64,000 nt of DNA from Agaribacillus aureus (GTDB lineage: Bacteria > Bacteroidota > Bacteroidia > Cytophagales > Cyclobacteriaceae). The position numbers and the translations under genes are program-made. The first letter of the stretch is position 1; each line of letters opens with the position of its first letter. Below, piece by piece: positions 53,643-63,066 of this stretch. The notes beneath the pieces are model-generated. The model saw nothing but the letters and a program-made list of their open reading frames with translations. It was not told the origin of the DNA and ran no database searches. The stretch lies in assembly GCA_030442055.1 (NCBI GenBank), contig JAUJEB010000001.1, positions 620,001-684,000 of the forward strand, in the 5' to 3' direction.

Positions 53643-54809
53643 TCAATGTTTTAGGGTAGGTTTTATTTCGGAAAGTTTCGCGACCGTTGTCTCCAGATCA
53701 GTATCATCATCCCACCATTTTTGAAGGGTATCACCAATGGCCAGTTCCACACTGTGGAACCCATTGTACCTGGGTCTGATATACCCATTATCCATATTTG
53801 GTCTGAGATCAAGATAGAAGTTATTAACAGCCCGGTTAAGCGCAATATCTTCCCAAACGCCCTTTACTGATGGCTGTCCGTAATGCGCCGGAAATACCTC
53901 TTTTTGGACCTGGTCTGACATCAAAAAACGACCATATCCTACCGCCGCATTTACATCCGTACACGAATAGGTAAGTCCGAGACCCACCCCACCAATAATG
54001 GCACAGGGTTTATTCCGGTGTTGAAATGATGGTACCGTGGACACATAGAGATTTTTGCCGGCGTTATTTGGTCCCAGGTAATTTACATACCCGAATATGG
54101 AAGGTGAATAGAGCAGGTCCTGATTTTCACAAAACCGGTCATAAATATCCCAGGGCCCCCACTTTGATGATCCGGGTGGCGAATACACCTGTAGTTCCTT
54201 TAGCAGCGACAGCACATATTTTGCCGCTTCAATATTAATATTTTCCGCTTCCGGATCTGAAAATGCGGGCTGCCCGTACGACGCCATCATCGATAAAAAC
54301 AAACAACTTCCCAGTACACCTTGAAGAGATAATACAAGCGGGGTTTTATATCCTGCTTTTTGTTGCTCAAGCGCCCAGGCGCCGATCATTTCCCAGGTAT
54401 CGGGAAGCTCTCCCTTTAATCCGGGGCTCTTTTGATATAATGCACAGTGTGATGCCGCATCCAGCGGCAATGCCCATTGTTTGTCATCATAGTGATAAGA
54501 CTCCACGGAAGGGGCTACCACTCGTTGCTTAAGTTCCCGGGTATAACTTTCCGGCAAGTAATCATCCCAGGGAAGAAGCCATCCATTTGCAGCAAGTGTG
54601 CCTGTCCATGGGTGATCAAACATGATCAAATCGTAGATGCGTTTTTTTTGGTTAAAATCATCCAGTATCCTTTGCTCGAACTCATACCAGGGATACTGCT
54701 CCCACGCTACCTGAATTTCCGGGAACAAGGCATTGTATCTGGCAGATGCGGCTACCAGTGGGTCATATCCCCTTGGATTTTTCCAGGTAATTCCTTTTAA
54801 AACAATCAT
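53643..54809 (-). CDS. Solute-binding-protein family 1 fold without a signal peptide
   Basis: 388 residues. The sequence has the ABC-type sugar-binding-protein pattern: LVAASARYNALFPEIQVAWE, IYDLIMFDHPWTGTLAANGW, WALPLDAASHCALYQKSP, LPDTWEMIGAWALEQQKAGY, PCAIIGGVGLGLTYSC and FLMSDQVQKEVFPAHYGQPS. Unlike true binding proteins it starts MIVLKGITWKNP, with no signal peptide or lipobox, and no in-frame upstream start supplies one. No ABC permease or ATPase is nearby. It is packed into the catabolic operon (eight bases after NIPSNAP, four before MBL). It could be a cytosolic carbohydrate or sugar-acid binder, a sensor or a recruited enzyme. Confidence 0.82.
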   Translation of the reverse strand: MIVLKGITWKNPRGYDPLVAASARYNALFPEIQVAWEQYPWYEFEQRILDDFNQKKRIYDLIMFDHPWTGTLAANGWLLPWDDYLPESYTRELKQRVVAPSVESYHYDDKQWALPLDAASHCALYQKSPGLKGELPDTWEMIGAWALEQQKAGYKTPLVLSLQGVLGSCLFLSMMASYGQPAFSDPEAENINIEAAKYVLSLLKELQVYSPPGSSKWGPWDIYDRFCENQDLLYSPSIFGYVNYLGPNNAGKNLYVSTVPSFQHRNKPCAIIGGVGLGLTYSCTDVNAAVGYGRFLMSDQVQKEVFPAHYGQPSVKGVWEDIALNRAVNNFYLDLRPNMDNGYIRPRYNGFHSVELAIGDTLQKWWDDDTDLETTVAKLSEIKPTLKH

Positions 54810-54817
54810 TCAAAAAA

Positions 54818-55129
54818 TTACTTAATGGGACTGAGCGCTGTGGCGGATAAAAACTGGGATGTCTGTGTCACGTAGTATTTTCTGCACGCTGTCAGGTATT
54901 CCAAAAAACCCGGGTGCTTCATAAGTTTCTCCCGCATTTCTTGTCGATGGTTCATATCATCAAATGCCCATAGCGTGACAATCTGGTTGGCAGTGCCTGT
55001 TTCGGAGGTCCATTGTCCCACCATTTTAAAATAGGGATCCAGCATAGCCTTTCCCTGTTTTTCCCACATGTCCAGCACTGTAGGTACCGTTCCGGGATAG
55101 CAGGTATAGGTTCTTAATTCATATATCAT
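54818..55129 (-). CDS. NIPSNAP-family small protein
   Basis: 103 residues, one ferredoxin-like alpha/beta domain. The family marks are MIYELRTYTCYPGTVPTVLD at the start, then TGTANQIVTLWAFDDMNHRQ. Function of bacterial NIPSNAP proteins is poorly known; the fold is that of dimeric alpha/beta-barrel enzymes and binders. It is the first gene of the minus-strand catabolic operon and is divergent from the AraC gene, so its expression marks the operon's induction. Confidence 0.88.
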   Translation of the reverse strand: MIYELRTYTCYPGTVPTVLDMWEKQGKAMLDPYFKMVGQWTSETGTANQIVTLWAFDDMNHRQEMREKLMKHPGFLEYLTACRKYYVTQTSQFLSATALSPIK

Positions 55130-55476
55130 TGTTTTATCTTTTTAAAGCGCATGCATGGCATCATCTCGTATTGCTTAAAGACATCAATGACACACCTCCT
55201 ACTCAGGTAGACACGATTTGGTTATTCTGCCAATTCTCATTATGCCAATGCCGATAAACCGTTAAGAAAAATTAAGGCCATCATTTATATCTCAACCGGT
55301 TGTTGTTTGCTGACTGTAGCACTATAAACAGCCGATAAAGTAAAAAAACACTATGGTTAAAGTTAAGCATTGCTGATATCAAAAAAATATCAATAATTAA
55401 CCAATAACTGTGTTAAATTACCATTAATTTGATCTTTGTGTCGATTAAATGGTTAATAATACATATTTTTAATACT
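55130..55476. promoter_or_regulatory. Divergent control region between the catabolic operon and the AraC gene
   Basis: 347 bases, AT-rich near the AraC side. ATTAACCA (55396-55403) and TGGTTAAT (55450-55457) are an exact inverted repeat with a 46-base spacer, and another TGGTTAA lies at 55354-55360. Repeated half-sites of this kind could bind the AraC protein. The last copy is 20 bases before the AraC ATG, suggesting autoregulation. No consensus promoter pair was found for either gene. Confidence 0.4.
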
Positions 55477-56346
55477 ATGAAACCCATTTTAATCCAGGTT
55501 CCCACCTATGGAGATTATTCCTTTAGGATTTCAAACGAGACGGTGCCTCATTTTTATAACCCGTTTCACTTCCACCAGGAGCTTGAAATTACTTATGTCC
55601 TTAAAAGCCACGGAACCAGGTTTATTGGAGATAGCATCGAACGCTTTGACATAGATGATTTAGTACTTGTAGGGTCTAACCTGCCGCATTGCTGGAAAAA
55701 CGAGGCCGAATATTTTGAGCCTGGCACCGACCTGGAAGCACAGGCGATTGTCATCCAGTTCAAGGCGGATTTTGCCGGGCAACTATTTCAATTAATAGAG
55801 CTGCAGCATATCGATCAACTGATCAAGAGCGCTACACAGGGAATTAAGTTTTTAGACAAAATCAAACCGGTTATAAAGCAGAAGCTTTTTGATTTAATTG
55901 AATCCAAAGGGGCGAGAAGGGTAACACAGCTAATAGATCTCCTCGAAGTAATGGCCAATACCAAAGAAAAAAGGACCTTATGCAAAGCCTATGCTATTAC
56001 CAACATAACCTCCGAAAACCTGGGCAGATTAAATAAGATTCTCGAGTACACACTCCAAAACTACAAAGAACATATTACCCTGGAGGAAATCAGTGACCTG
56101 GTCCACCTTACACCAAATGCCTTTTGCCGGTATTTCAAGCTGCACACCAGAAAAACTTACAGGGAATTTGTAAACGAGCTAAGAATAGCCAATGTATGCA
56201 GACTAATACAGGAAACATCTATGAGCATGACAGAAATAGCTTTTGTCAGCGGATTTAATAACATTTCCCATTTCATAAAAACCTTCAAGAAGCTAAAAAA
56301 AGTTAAACCAACGGAATACAGAAAGAATACCGAGGGGACGTTGTAA
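55477..56346 (+). CDS. AraC-family transcriptional regulator with cupin-like sensor domain
   Basis: 289 residues from the ATG at 55477 (MKPILIQVPTYGDYSF); a TTG at 55429 is in frame but adds a poor tail. The N-terminal cupin-like domain has HFHQELEITYVLKSHGTRFI and VLVGSNLPHCW, a probable sugar- or metal-binding pocket. The C-terminal double HTH spans about 190-285: ITLEEISDLVHLTPNAFCRY and MTEIAFVSGFNNISHFIKTF. It should control the divergent operon (55129-44194) and perhaps itself in response to a pathway sugar or intermediate. Convergent with susD of locus D, with a terminator between. Confidence 0.93.
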   Translation: MKPILIQVPTYGDYSFRISNETVPHFYNPFHFHQELEITYVLKSHGTRFIGDSIERFDIDDLVLVGSNLPHCWKNEAEYFEPGTDLEAQAIVIQFKADFAGQLFQLIELQHIDQLIKSATQGIKFLDKIKPVIKQKLFDLIESKGARRVTQLIDLLEVMANTKEKRTLCKAYAITNITSENLGRLNKILEYTLQNYKEHITLEEISDLVHLTPNAFCRYFKLHTRKTYREFVNELRIANVCRLIQETSMSMTEIAFVSGFNNISHFIKTFKKLKKVKPTEYRKNTEGTL

Positions 56347-56381
56347 TCAATATTTTGAAACTTCCGGTTAGCCATTATTTG

Positions 56382-56425
56382 AAAAAAGAGGTATATATAG
56401 AATCCCTGCATTCTTTATATACCTC
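56382..56425 (-). terminator. Rho-independent terminator of the locus D SusCD transcript
   Basis: GAGGTATATATAGAAT (56388-56403) pairs with ATTCTTTATATACCTC (56410-56425), 15 of 16 positions, with a 6-base loop. On the minus strand the stem is followed by TTTTTT, as expected for a terminator. It lies 19 bases past the susD stop. Confidence 0.8.
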
Positions 56426-56443
56426 CTTGCAACCGCGGTATTA

Positions 56444-58204
56444 TCAATCTTCGTCAGTTATAACTGTTATGGGGTCGATATTGCTCTCAGCACCCGTATA
56501 ACCTCTGTTTTGATTAATATGTCCCAATGAATTAGCGTCAATTACCACTTGCGGCACCGGCCAATACACATTATATGCCTGTACATCGTACTCCTGGTCG
56601 GTGTAAACCACACCGCTGTCAAATATATCATCCGTCCTGGTGATTTTATCATGGTAGTAATTCTTATCGTGCATGGTTTCAAGTGAGTAACCATCTCTAT
56701 TCAGCAAAGCCATCGTGTAGGATACGCGCGCCAGCTCGGTCCACCTTTTTTCTTCGGTATATAATTCCCTGGCCCGCTCATCGAATATGTAGTCCATGGA
56801 CATATCTGTAGCCGCCTTTTGACTGGCGCCGGCTCTGGCCCTTACCACATTTACATCTGCTGCCGCATTGGCTGTCTCACCTTTCCACATATAGGCTTCT
56901 GCCCTTAGTAAATAGGTCTCTGCCAGTCTGTAGACGTAGAAATCGGTAGTACCACCGTGAGACAGCTGTCCGGGAACATCGGCGGGAACGTGTAATTTGT
57001 AGTGAGGAAATTCAAACATTCTGCTGATAGAATCCAGACCTACATCGGCAATGTCAATGGTCTGTCCGAAATTGGCGCCGGTTGGATCATTATACCAAAA
57101 ATCATCAAGAGACCACCAGTTGGTTTCGCTGTACCGGCCATCATTCGGATCTTCGGCTTTTAAGGTGTAATTAAAGTAATTATTCGGACGCGCCCAGCTT
57201 ACACCCCGGTTAAGGGCTTCTTCGATCTCATCGATGCCATTGTTTACGTTGTATTCACAGCCAGGGATCAACCACCACAAAGGCATCCAATACCTGTCTG
57301 AGAGCGAACCGTTATTTCCCGATCTTCCAATGGCTTCAAATTCATCAACCGCTATTAAAATGGCTTCGGTATTTATATTCAGGTCCTTATTTTCTCTTTG
57401 GTGTAAATCCCACAAAACATCATAGTTAGGGTCGTCAGCAAATGGTCCTGATCCAAAACGTTCCGTCATGAGTGCATACCTGCCTCCATCGATAACCCTG
57501 CCGGCAGCGGTAATCGCATTGTCAAATTCTCCAACAGATAAATAAAGCTTGGTCAAAAGGTGATCTCCGGCACCCCTGCTTACCTTTCCGCCAATGACAT
57601 CTTCGGGAAGGTGCTGTACAGCCCACTCCATGTCATCCTTGATTTTATTTAGGATTACTTCCCTGGTAAAAGAAAAGAAATCTACCCTGGGAGAGGTAAT
57701 TTCCTTGCCAATCCACGGCACATCTCCGAAACGGTGAACCAAACGGTAATACCAATAAGACCGGTGAAAATAAGCTTCCGCCAAAAATGAATTCCTTTGC
57801 GCGTCGTTTTCATAGACGGGTAAATCAATTCTGCTGATAACAATATTTGCATCCCTGATCACCTGGTATGATTCCTCCCAGGTGTTTTGTGTCCACATCT
57901 GGAAAGCGTTGGCAAATGGTGTAATAACATTGGCATTTCTCGGAGAACCCGCATTTTGAAGGCTCATATATGAAATGTCGGTAAAATAATACTCACTCCG
58001 TATGCGGGCGTTATTTCCCCAGTCATTATCCCGCAGCGCCTTGCGCATACTTATCAACATGGCATCAATTCCCTCCGGGGATTTGAAAGCGGTCTCAGGG
58101 CCGAAAAAAGATTCGGGCTCCGTATCCAGCCAATCATCGCCGCATCCGCTCAGTATCAAAATCAGAAAGCAAGCTAATAAAGTTGTTAATTTATACTTTT
58201 TCAT
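56444..58204 (-). CDS. SusD/RagB-family outer-membrane lipoprotein (locus D)
   Basis: 586 residues. Lipoprotein signal ends LILILSGC (Cys21), then the usual GDDWLDTEPESFFGPETAF. SusD marks: NSFLAEAYFHRSYWYYRLVH, RLAETYLLRAEAYMWKGETA, IFDERARELYTEEKRWTELA and the C-terminal HINQNRGYTGAE. It binds glycan at the cell surface and closes the SusC channel encoded 12 bases upstream. It ends the locus D transcript before a good terminator. Confidence 0.96.
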   Translation of the reverse strand: MKKYKLTTLLACFLILILSGCGDDWLDTEPESFFGPETAFKSPEGIDAMLISMRKALRDNDWGNNARIRSEYYFTDISYMSLQNAGSPRNANVITPFANAFQMWTQNTWEESYQVIRDANIVISRIDLPVYENDAQRNSFLAEAYFHRSYWYYRLVHRFGDVPWIGKEITSPRVDFFSFTREVILNKIKDDMEWAVQHLPEDVIGGKVSRGAGDHLLTKLYLSVGEFDNAITAAGRVIDGGRYALMTERFGSGPFADDPNYDVLWDLHQRENKDLNINTEAILIAVDEFEAIGRSGNNGSLSDRYWMPLWWLIPGCEYNVNNGIDEIEEALNRGVSWARPNNYFNYTLKAEDPNDGRYSETNWWSLDDFWYNDPTGANFGQTIDIADVGLDSISRMFEFPHYKLHVPADVPGQLSHGGTTDFYVYRLAETYLLRAEAYMWKGETANAAADVNVVRARAGASQKAATDMSMDYIFDERARELYTEEKRWTELARVSYTMALLNRDGYSLETMHDKNYYHDKITRTDDIFDSGVVYTDQEYDVQAYNVYWPVPQVVIDANSLGHINQNRGYTGAESNIDPITVITDED

Positions 58205-58216
58205 CGTTAGTCCATT

Positions 58217-61200
58217 TTAGAGTGTAACCATTAATCTGGCCGTAGCAATCATAGGTGTCGGCCTGGCAGGTGGGTTGTTGCGACTGTCGGTACGACGCAC
58301 CAGTTCCGGATCCCAGTAATCCCATTTTGTGAAAACAGCCAGGTTGCTAAAATCAAGGGAAAACCTGGCCGCCTGGATCTTAAGCGGCTCTAAAACCCCC
58401 TTAGGCAAGCGATAACTTAACGTTACATTCTGGATCCTGACAAAGGAGAGGCTTTCATAGTAATTGGCGCCAAACGGGTTTATGGAGCCTACTTTTGCCC
58501 ATTCCTGCAATTGATTATCGGGGGTCCAATAGGGATAACTATAATGATTTAACCTGGGTGCCTGCCAGGCTTCTCCGGGTGCATATCCTCCTCCAAAGTG
58601 TCCGTTAAACCTCCCCATATGACCCAGCTGGGCGTCCAGTCCTATCGACAATTCAAAGTTTTTGTAAAAAGTAAAGTCATTTCTCAGGTTCACACGATGC
58701 CTTGGTGTGAAGTGCCCCAAAAACCTTTCGTCTTCCCTGGCTACGATTTGGCCGTCGCCATTTTGATCTTTTATCCTGAAATTACCTGGGCTCAGGCCAA
58801 ACTGGGCGGCTTCGGTTTCTTCGTCGGTTCTGTATACACCGTCAATTTCAAAATCGTAGATAACATCCAGGTCCTGCCCTATAAACCAGCCGTTTCCTAC
58901 ATCATCGGCCTCACGCTGTCCGATAACATTGCCGTTGTCATCCAGGACGTCCTCCATTTCCCCAAAAAGTTCCTTGATCTTATTTCTGTTTGCCGAGTAT
59001 AATACATAGGAATTCCAGGAGAAATTGGGTTGATCTATGATACCCGCATTTAATGTCACTTCTACACCCTTGTTTTGAATTTCTCCAATATTGGTGAGGA
59101 TATCTTTATACCCTGTGAGATTGGGTAACCTTCTGGTGATTAGCAAATCAGTTGTAGAGGTGCTATAATATTCTATAGAACCTGATAGAAGCCCATTCAG
59201 AATAGAAAAATCTATACCTGTATTGATGGCTTCCGTCGATTCCCATACCAGATCGGGGTTTGCCAGTCTCGCGCCTGAAAAACCTGTAACGGTCTGTGAA
59301 GCTCCATTGTCGGAATGAAGATATTGCACATTGCCAAACGCGGCAAATGAACGGTACAACGGTATACTCCTGTTACCATTTTCTCCCCAGGAAATCCTTA
59401 ATTTCAGGTTATCAACCCATGAGGTATTAAAAAAATCTTCATCGGACACTCGCCATGCAAAAGCCCCGGATGGGAAGGTGGCGGTCTGGTTATTGGCGCC
59501 AAAGGCGGAATAACCGTCGCGGCGGACAGAGGCTGTAAAGAGGTATTTTCCTTTGAATGTATAGTTTATCCTGGCCATCAAAGCGTTGGCCTGATATTCC
59601 CCGTCGCGATTCAGGCTTTGGATAGTGGAAGCAAATTCGAGATTACCAAATCCCAGTTCTTCACTGGGCAGAAAGCCCTGGCCGATGTTGACCGTTTCAA
59701 AGAACCTTCTTTTTTCCGCGTTGAAGAGGAAAGTAGCGTCCAGTTCATGATCGTCACCTATCAGCTTCTGCCAGGTCAATATATGGTCAATATTCCAGGT
59801 ATAAGCCTTTCTTTCCCTTCTCCTGGCTCCCGGACCGGGTGTTCTTTCCGGCGTGGAAAACCCAAAGTTATAATCGTGGTTGATGTTGATGTTATTAATC
59901 CAGTTAATCCGGTACTTAAAACCTAAGGGCAGCTTGATATCGGCAAAAATATTTCCCACCAACTTATCCTGCTGGTTGTCTTTATCACTATTTTCCACGT
60001 TATAAAACGGATGCGTGGCAGCATTGTCATTATGTGGAAATCGTTTTAAGGTAGTGCCATCGGCCAGGAATGGGTCGGCAAACGGGCTATTCACCCGGGC
60101 CTGATTTAAATCAGCGATAAGGTGACCCGGATCAGCTCCCCCTACAGAACCTCCGCCGGCAATGGGTGCATTGTTATCGTGGGAGAACTGGATAGTCGTA
60201 CCTAACGTCAAAAAATCTGTAATTTTTGTCTCCAGGTTAAACCTTGTCCTGATACTCTCGAAATTCTGACCAACGACAAATCCGTCATTATTTACATAGT
60301 TAATTGAAAAATAATGGGATGATTTATCATTGGCGCCAGATATACTCACCGAGTGATCCTGGCGTAAACCAACCTGGGTAGCTTGGTCAAACCAGTCCGT
60401 AATATTTCCCGCTTGCCAGTTTTGAAACTCTATATCACTCATCTGAAGGCGGTCGAACCAGAGCTCATCATCGGAACGGCCGGCAATGTTGGAGTCATAG
60501 TCCCGCCATTCCTGTAGTGATACCGACCTCAGATCGTTCGGCCCGCGATAGAAATCCGGTGGTTGAGCGGGGTTGGTTATTTCAAAAAAATCAACCCTTG
60601 ATGAAATGTATTCCTCAGGCCCCTTGAGCTCCTGAACATCCAGCAGTTTGGAGATGCCAAAGCTGGAGCTGATGTTGATGACCGGCTTGCCTTTAGTACC
60701 TTTTTTAGTGGTAATAATAATTACGCCGGAAGAAGAACGCGCTCCAAAAATGGCGGCAGAGCTGGCATCTTTTAATACGTCGATACTTTCGATATCATTG
60801 ATATTAATATCTGCAATACTTCCATAATAAATCATGCCATCCAGTACGATCAAAGGAGCATTGCTGGCATTTATTGAGGTTTTTCCTCTTATAAGTATGT
60901 CTGATCCCCCGTCGGCCGAGTTGCTGATGGTGGTATTCAGGCCTGAGACCCGTCCTCTCAGCAACTCCTGCACGTTGGTAACAGCCCGCTGCTCTATCTC
61001 CTTGCTGCCGATACTCTCAACGGCCCCCGTTAAATCTTTCCGCTTTTTAACGCCATACCCGATGACCACAATTTCTTCCAGTGTTTCAATATCCGGTACC
61101 AGCGTAACGTCAATAACATCTCTTCCGGCAATCTGGACCTCCTCGGCCAAATAGCCAATATATGAAAAAACCAATGTCTCGGCGTTATCCGGTGCGTCCA

Positions 61201-61720
61201 ATCTATAATTCCCTTGCAAATCCGTTACCGTGCCTAATACGGATCCCTTTATCAGGACGTTAACACCTGGAAGTGCCTGGCCATTTTCATCGGTTACTTT
61301 TCCCGTGATCGTTTTCTCCAGGAATATTTCCTCTATGGGAGGACTTTTGGATTTCCGGTCTGTTAAGGATACATCGATAACATTATTAAGTCTCCGAAAG
61401 CTCAGCGACGTTTTTCTGGCAATTTTTGACAAAATTTCATAAATGGATTGTCTTTCACTATTAAATGTAAATCGATCCTCCTCTGCAATGTCATTTTCTT
61501 CATAGGTAAACTTAAATTGAGACCGGGCTTCAATTTCGGCGAAGATCTCCGTTATTCTCATTTGCCGGTCATGCAACTCAACGTATATTTCATTTATACT
61601 CAAGTTTTGGGTAATGCCTTCATTCGCAATAGCTAATGAGTAAAAAAGAGCCTGTACTATGAGTAGTTGCAAGAATCTTTTTGTAAGCATAACAGTTGCT
61701 TTTAGTAGTTTTGTTTTCAT
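58217..61720 (-). CDS. SusC/RagA-family TonB-dependent outer-membrane transporter (locus D)
   Basis: 1167 residues from the ATG at 61720, the one that places the signal peptide (MLTKRFLQLLIVQALFYSLA) near the start; the earlier ATG at 61819 would add 33 residues. STN domain about 48-118, carboxypeptidase-D-like domain about 136-220 (ITGKVTDENGQALPGVNVLI), plug with VLKDASSAAIFGARSSSG, and a barrel ending MIATARLMVTL. It imports glycan fragments and signals to FecR (61850-62872). A hairpin lies in the fecR-susC gap, as in locus B. Confidence 0.96.
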   Translation of the reverse strand: MKTKLLKATVMLTKRFLQLLIVQALFYSLAIANEGITQNLSINEIYVELHDRQMRITEIFAEIEARSQFKFTYEENDIAEEDRFTFNSERQSIYEILSKIARKTSLSFRRLNNVIDVSLTDRKSKSPPIEEIFLEKTITGKVTDENGQALPGVNVLIKGSVLGTVTDLQGNYRLDAPDNAETLVFSYIGYLAEEVQIAGRDVIDVTLVPDIETLEEIVVIGYGVKKRKDLTGAVESIGSKEIEQRAVTNVQELLRGRVSGLNTTISNSADGGSDILIRGKTSINASNAPLIVLDGMIYYGSIADININDIESIDVLKDASSAAIFGARSSSGVIIITTKKGTKGKPVINISSSFGISKLLDVQELKGPEEYISSRVDFFEITNPAQPPDFYRGPNDLRSVSLQEWRDYDSNIAGRSDDELWFDRLQMSDIEFQNWQAGNITDWFDQATQVGLRQDHSVSISGANDKSSHYFSINYVNNDGFVVGQNFESIRTRFNLETKITDFLTLGTTIQFSHDNNAPIAGGGSVGGADPGHLIADLNQARVNSPFADPFLADGTTLKRFPHNDNAATHPFYNVENSDKDNQQDKLVGNIFADIKLPLGFKYRINWINNININHDYNFGFSTPERTPGPGARRRERKAYTWNIDHILTWQKLIGDDHELDATFLFNAEKRRFFETVNIGQGFLPSEELGFGNLEFASTIQSLNRDGEYQANALMARINYTFKGKYLFTASVRRDGYSAFGANNQTATFPSGAFAWRVSDEDFFNTSWVDNLKLRISWGENGNRSIPLYRSFAAFGNVQYLHSDNGASQTVTGFSGARLANPDLVWESTEAINTGIDFSILNGLLSGSIEYYSTSTTDLLITRRLPNLTGYKDILTNIGEIQNKGVEVTLNAGIIDQPNFSWNSYVLYSANRNKIKELFGEMEDVLDDNGNVIGQREADDVGNGWFIGQDLDVIYDFEIDGVYRTDEETEAAQFGLSPGNFRIKDQNGDGQIVAREDERFLGHFTPRHRVNLRNDFTFYKNFELSIGLDAQLGHMGRFNGHFGGGYAPGEAWQAPRLNHYSYPYWTPDNQLQEWAKVGSINPFGANYYESLSFVRIQNVTLSYRLPKGVLEPLKIQAARFSLDFSNLAVFTKWDYWDPELVRRTDSRNNPPARPTPMIATARLMVTL

Positions 61721-61761
61721 ACTTTTATAGGTGTTTAGTGTGATGAAATTCATTAAACATT

Positions 61762-61812
61762 GAAATAAGCGCTGGTGAGGGAAGAGCCAATTCCGCTCAC
61801 CAGGCTTATTTC
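61762..61812 (-). terminator. Long hairpin between fecR and susC of locus D
   Basis: GAAATAAGC-G-CTGGTGAG (61762-61779) and CTCACCAGGCTTATTTC (61796-61812) form a 17-pair stem with one bulged G. It directly follows the fecR stop in the minus direction; the sequence beyond is mildly T-rich (AATGTTTAATG). A partial terminator or an mRNA processing or stability element is likely. Confidence 0.6.
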
Positions 61813-61849
61813 TCATCAAGATGTGTCAGTCTTCATAGTCGTTAGTTTT

Positions 61850-62872
61850 TTATTCGAAAAATATATTCACTTCTTTATCATTGATCTCAAAGGAAAATTT
61901 TTCCACAAATGCCATACGCTCCAGGATCCTTTCAAGGCTTTCATTTTTAAATTCTCCGGTAAAAGTCATTTCTCTGTCGAGGTTGCGGGCATTGATACGG
62001 ACGTCGTACCATCTTTCAAGTTTTTCTTTTATCTGCTGAAAGCCCGCCCGCTTGAAGACAATAATCCGGTCCGTCCATTTGATAAAGTCCAGATTCGCAT
62101 AGGGTTTTACCTGAAGCCCATTTAGTGCTTCATTGTAGATAACCATTTCGCCCGGACCGGCATAGACTTTACTGTTTTGATGTTGTGTTTCCGTTTCCAC
62201 GGATATTTTTCCGGTAACCAGGCCCACTTCAATATTGTGACCTTCAAAGGCGCTGACATTAAAGGAGGTTCCAATGGCTGTGGTAATAATTCCCCTTGAA
62301 ATCACTTCAAAGGGTTTTTCAGGGTTTTCTGCGACTTCGAAAAATGCCTCGCCCTGCAAATAGATGGTACGCCTGGCCATAAATTTGTCGGGATATTCGA
62401 TGCGACTGTCGCTGTTTAGCCATACTTTGGAGCCATCCGGCAATGTAAACCTTGTCTTCTGACCTCGCGGATTTGCTTTAACCACCTGCGTGATCAACTC
62501 CGGCACCTCGACCTTTTTTGTTTTTGTGAAATGTAAATAATAGAGCGAAAGGCACAGGACAATTAATATTGACGCAGCAATTTTGTAGAAAAGCCCGTAG
62601 TTACTTCCTTTACGATGGCTACCGACAACCTTATCTTCACCCAAAATGTTTTTAAGCAGCACATCCTTTTCCTCGGGTGAGACTACCTCGGGTTTTTGAA
62701 ACTGAAAGGAAAGTATTACCTCCCGGGCAGACAGGATCATTTCTCTTTGATCCGGGTGGGTCCTCATCCATTTTTCCCAAAATAGTTGCGATTCCGGCGT
62801 GGGATTCAGTACCCAATCCCGGAACCTGGCATCTGAAAGAAAATCCTCTAATTTGTATTTATTGTCATCCAT
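61850..62872 (-). CDS. FecR-family anti-sigma factor (locus D)
   Basis: 340 residues from the ATG at 62872 (MDDNKYKLEDFLSDARFRDW), which aligns with the start of its paralogue in locus A; the upstream ATG at 62926 is less likely. Anti-sigma N-terminus to about residue 95, membrane helix about 97-115 (IAASILIVLCLSLYYLHF), FecR domain (GSKVWLNSDSRIEYPDKF, LQGEAFFEVAENPEKPF) and DUF4974-like C-terminus (ESLERILERMAFVEKFSFEI). It should restrain the sigma at 63067-63696 and receive the signal from the locus D SusC. Confidence 0.94.
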   Translation of the reverse strand: MDDNKYKLEDFLSDARFRDWVLNPTPESQLFWEKWMRTHPDQREMILSAREVILSFQFQKPEVVSPEEKDVLLKNILGEDKVVGSHRKGSNYGLFYKIAASILIVLCLSLYYLHFTKTKKVEVPELITQVVKANPRGQKTRFTLPDGSKVWLNSDSRIEYPDKFMARRTIYLQGEAFFEVAENPEKPFEVISRGIITTAIGTSFNVSAFEGHNIEVGLVTGKISVETETQHQNSKVYAGPGEMVIYNEALNGLQVKPYANLDFIKWTDRIIVFKRAGFQQIKEKLERWYDVRINARNLDREMTFTGEFKNESLERILERMAFVEKFSFEINDKEVNIFFE

Positions 62873-63066
62873 TATTCCTAGTCTTCTGAAGTAAGACTCC
62901 AAAAAACCTCCAATGACATCAGACAAAAGGAATTATTTTAAAAAAAGTTGCAGCGGGCCCTGCGCCTTCAGGCATCAAATGGTTCTTGTTAAAAGAAAAG
63001 GAAGGTTTTTGGGTGCCAGCCTCGAAGCCTTTGCATAGCCCCGTTTCGGGGCATCGGCTGACTGGA

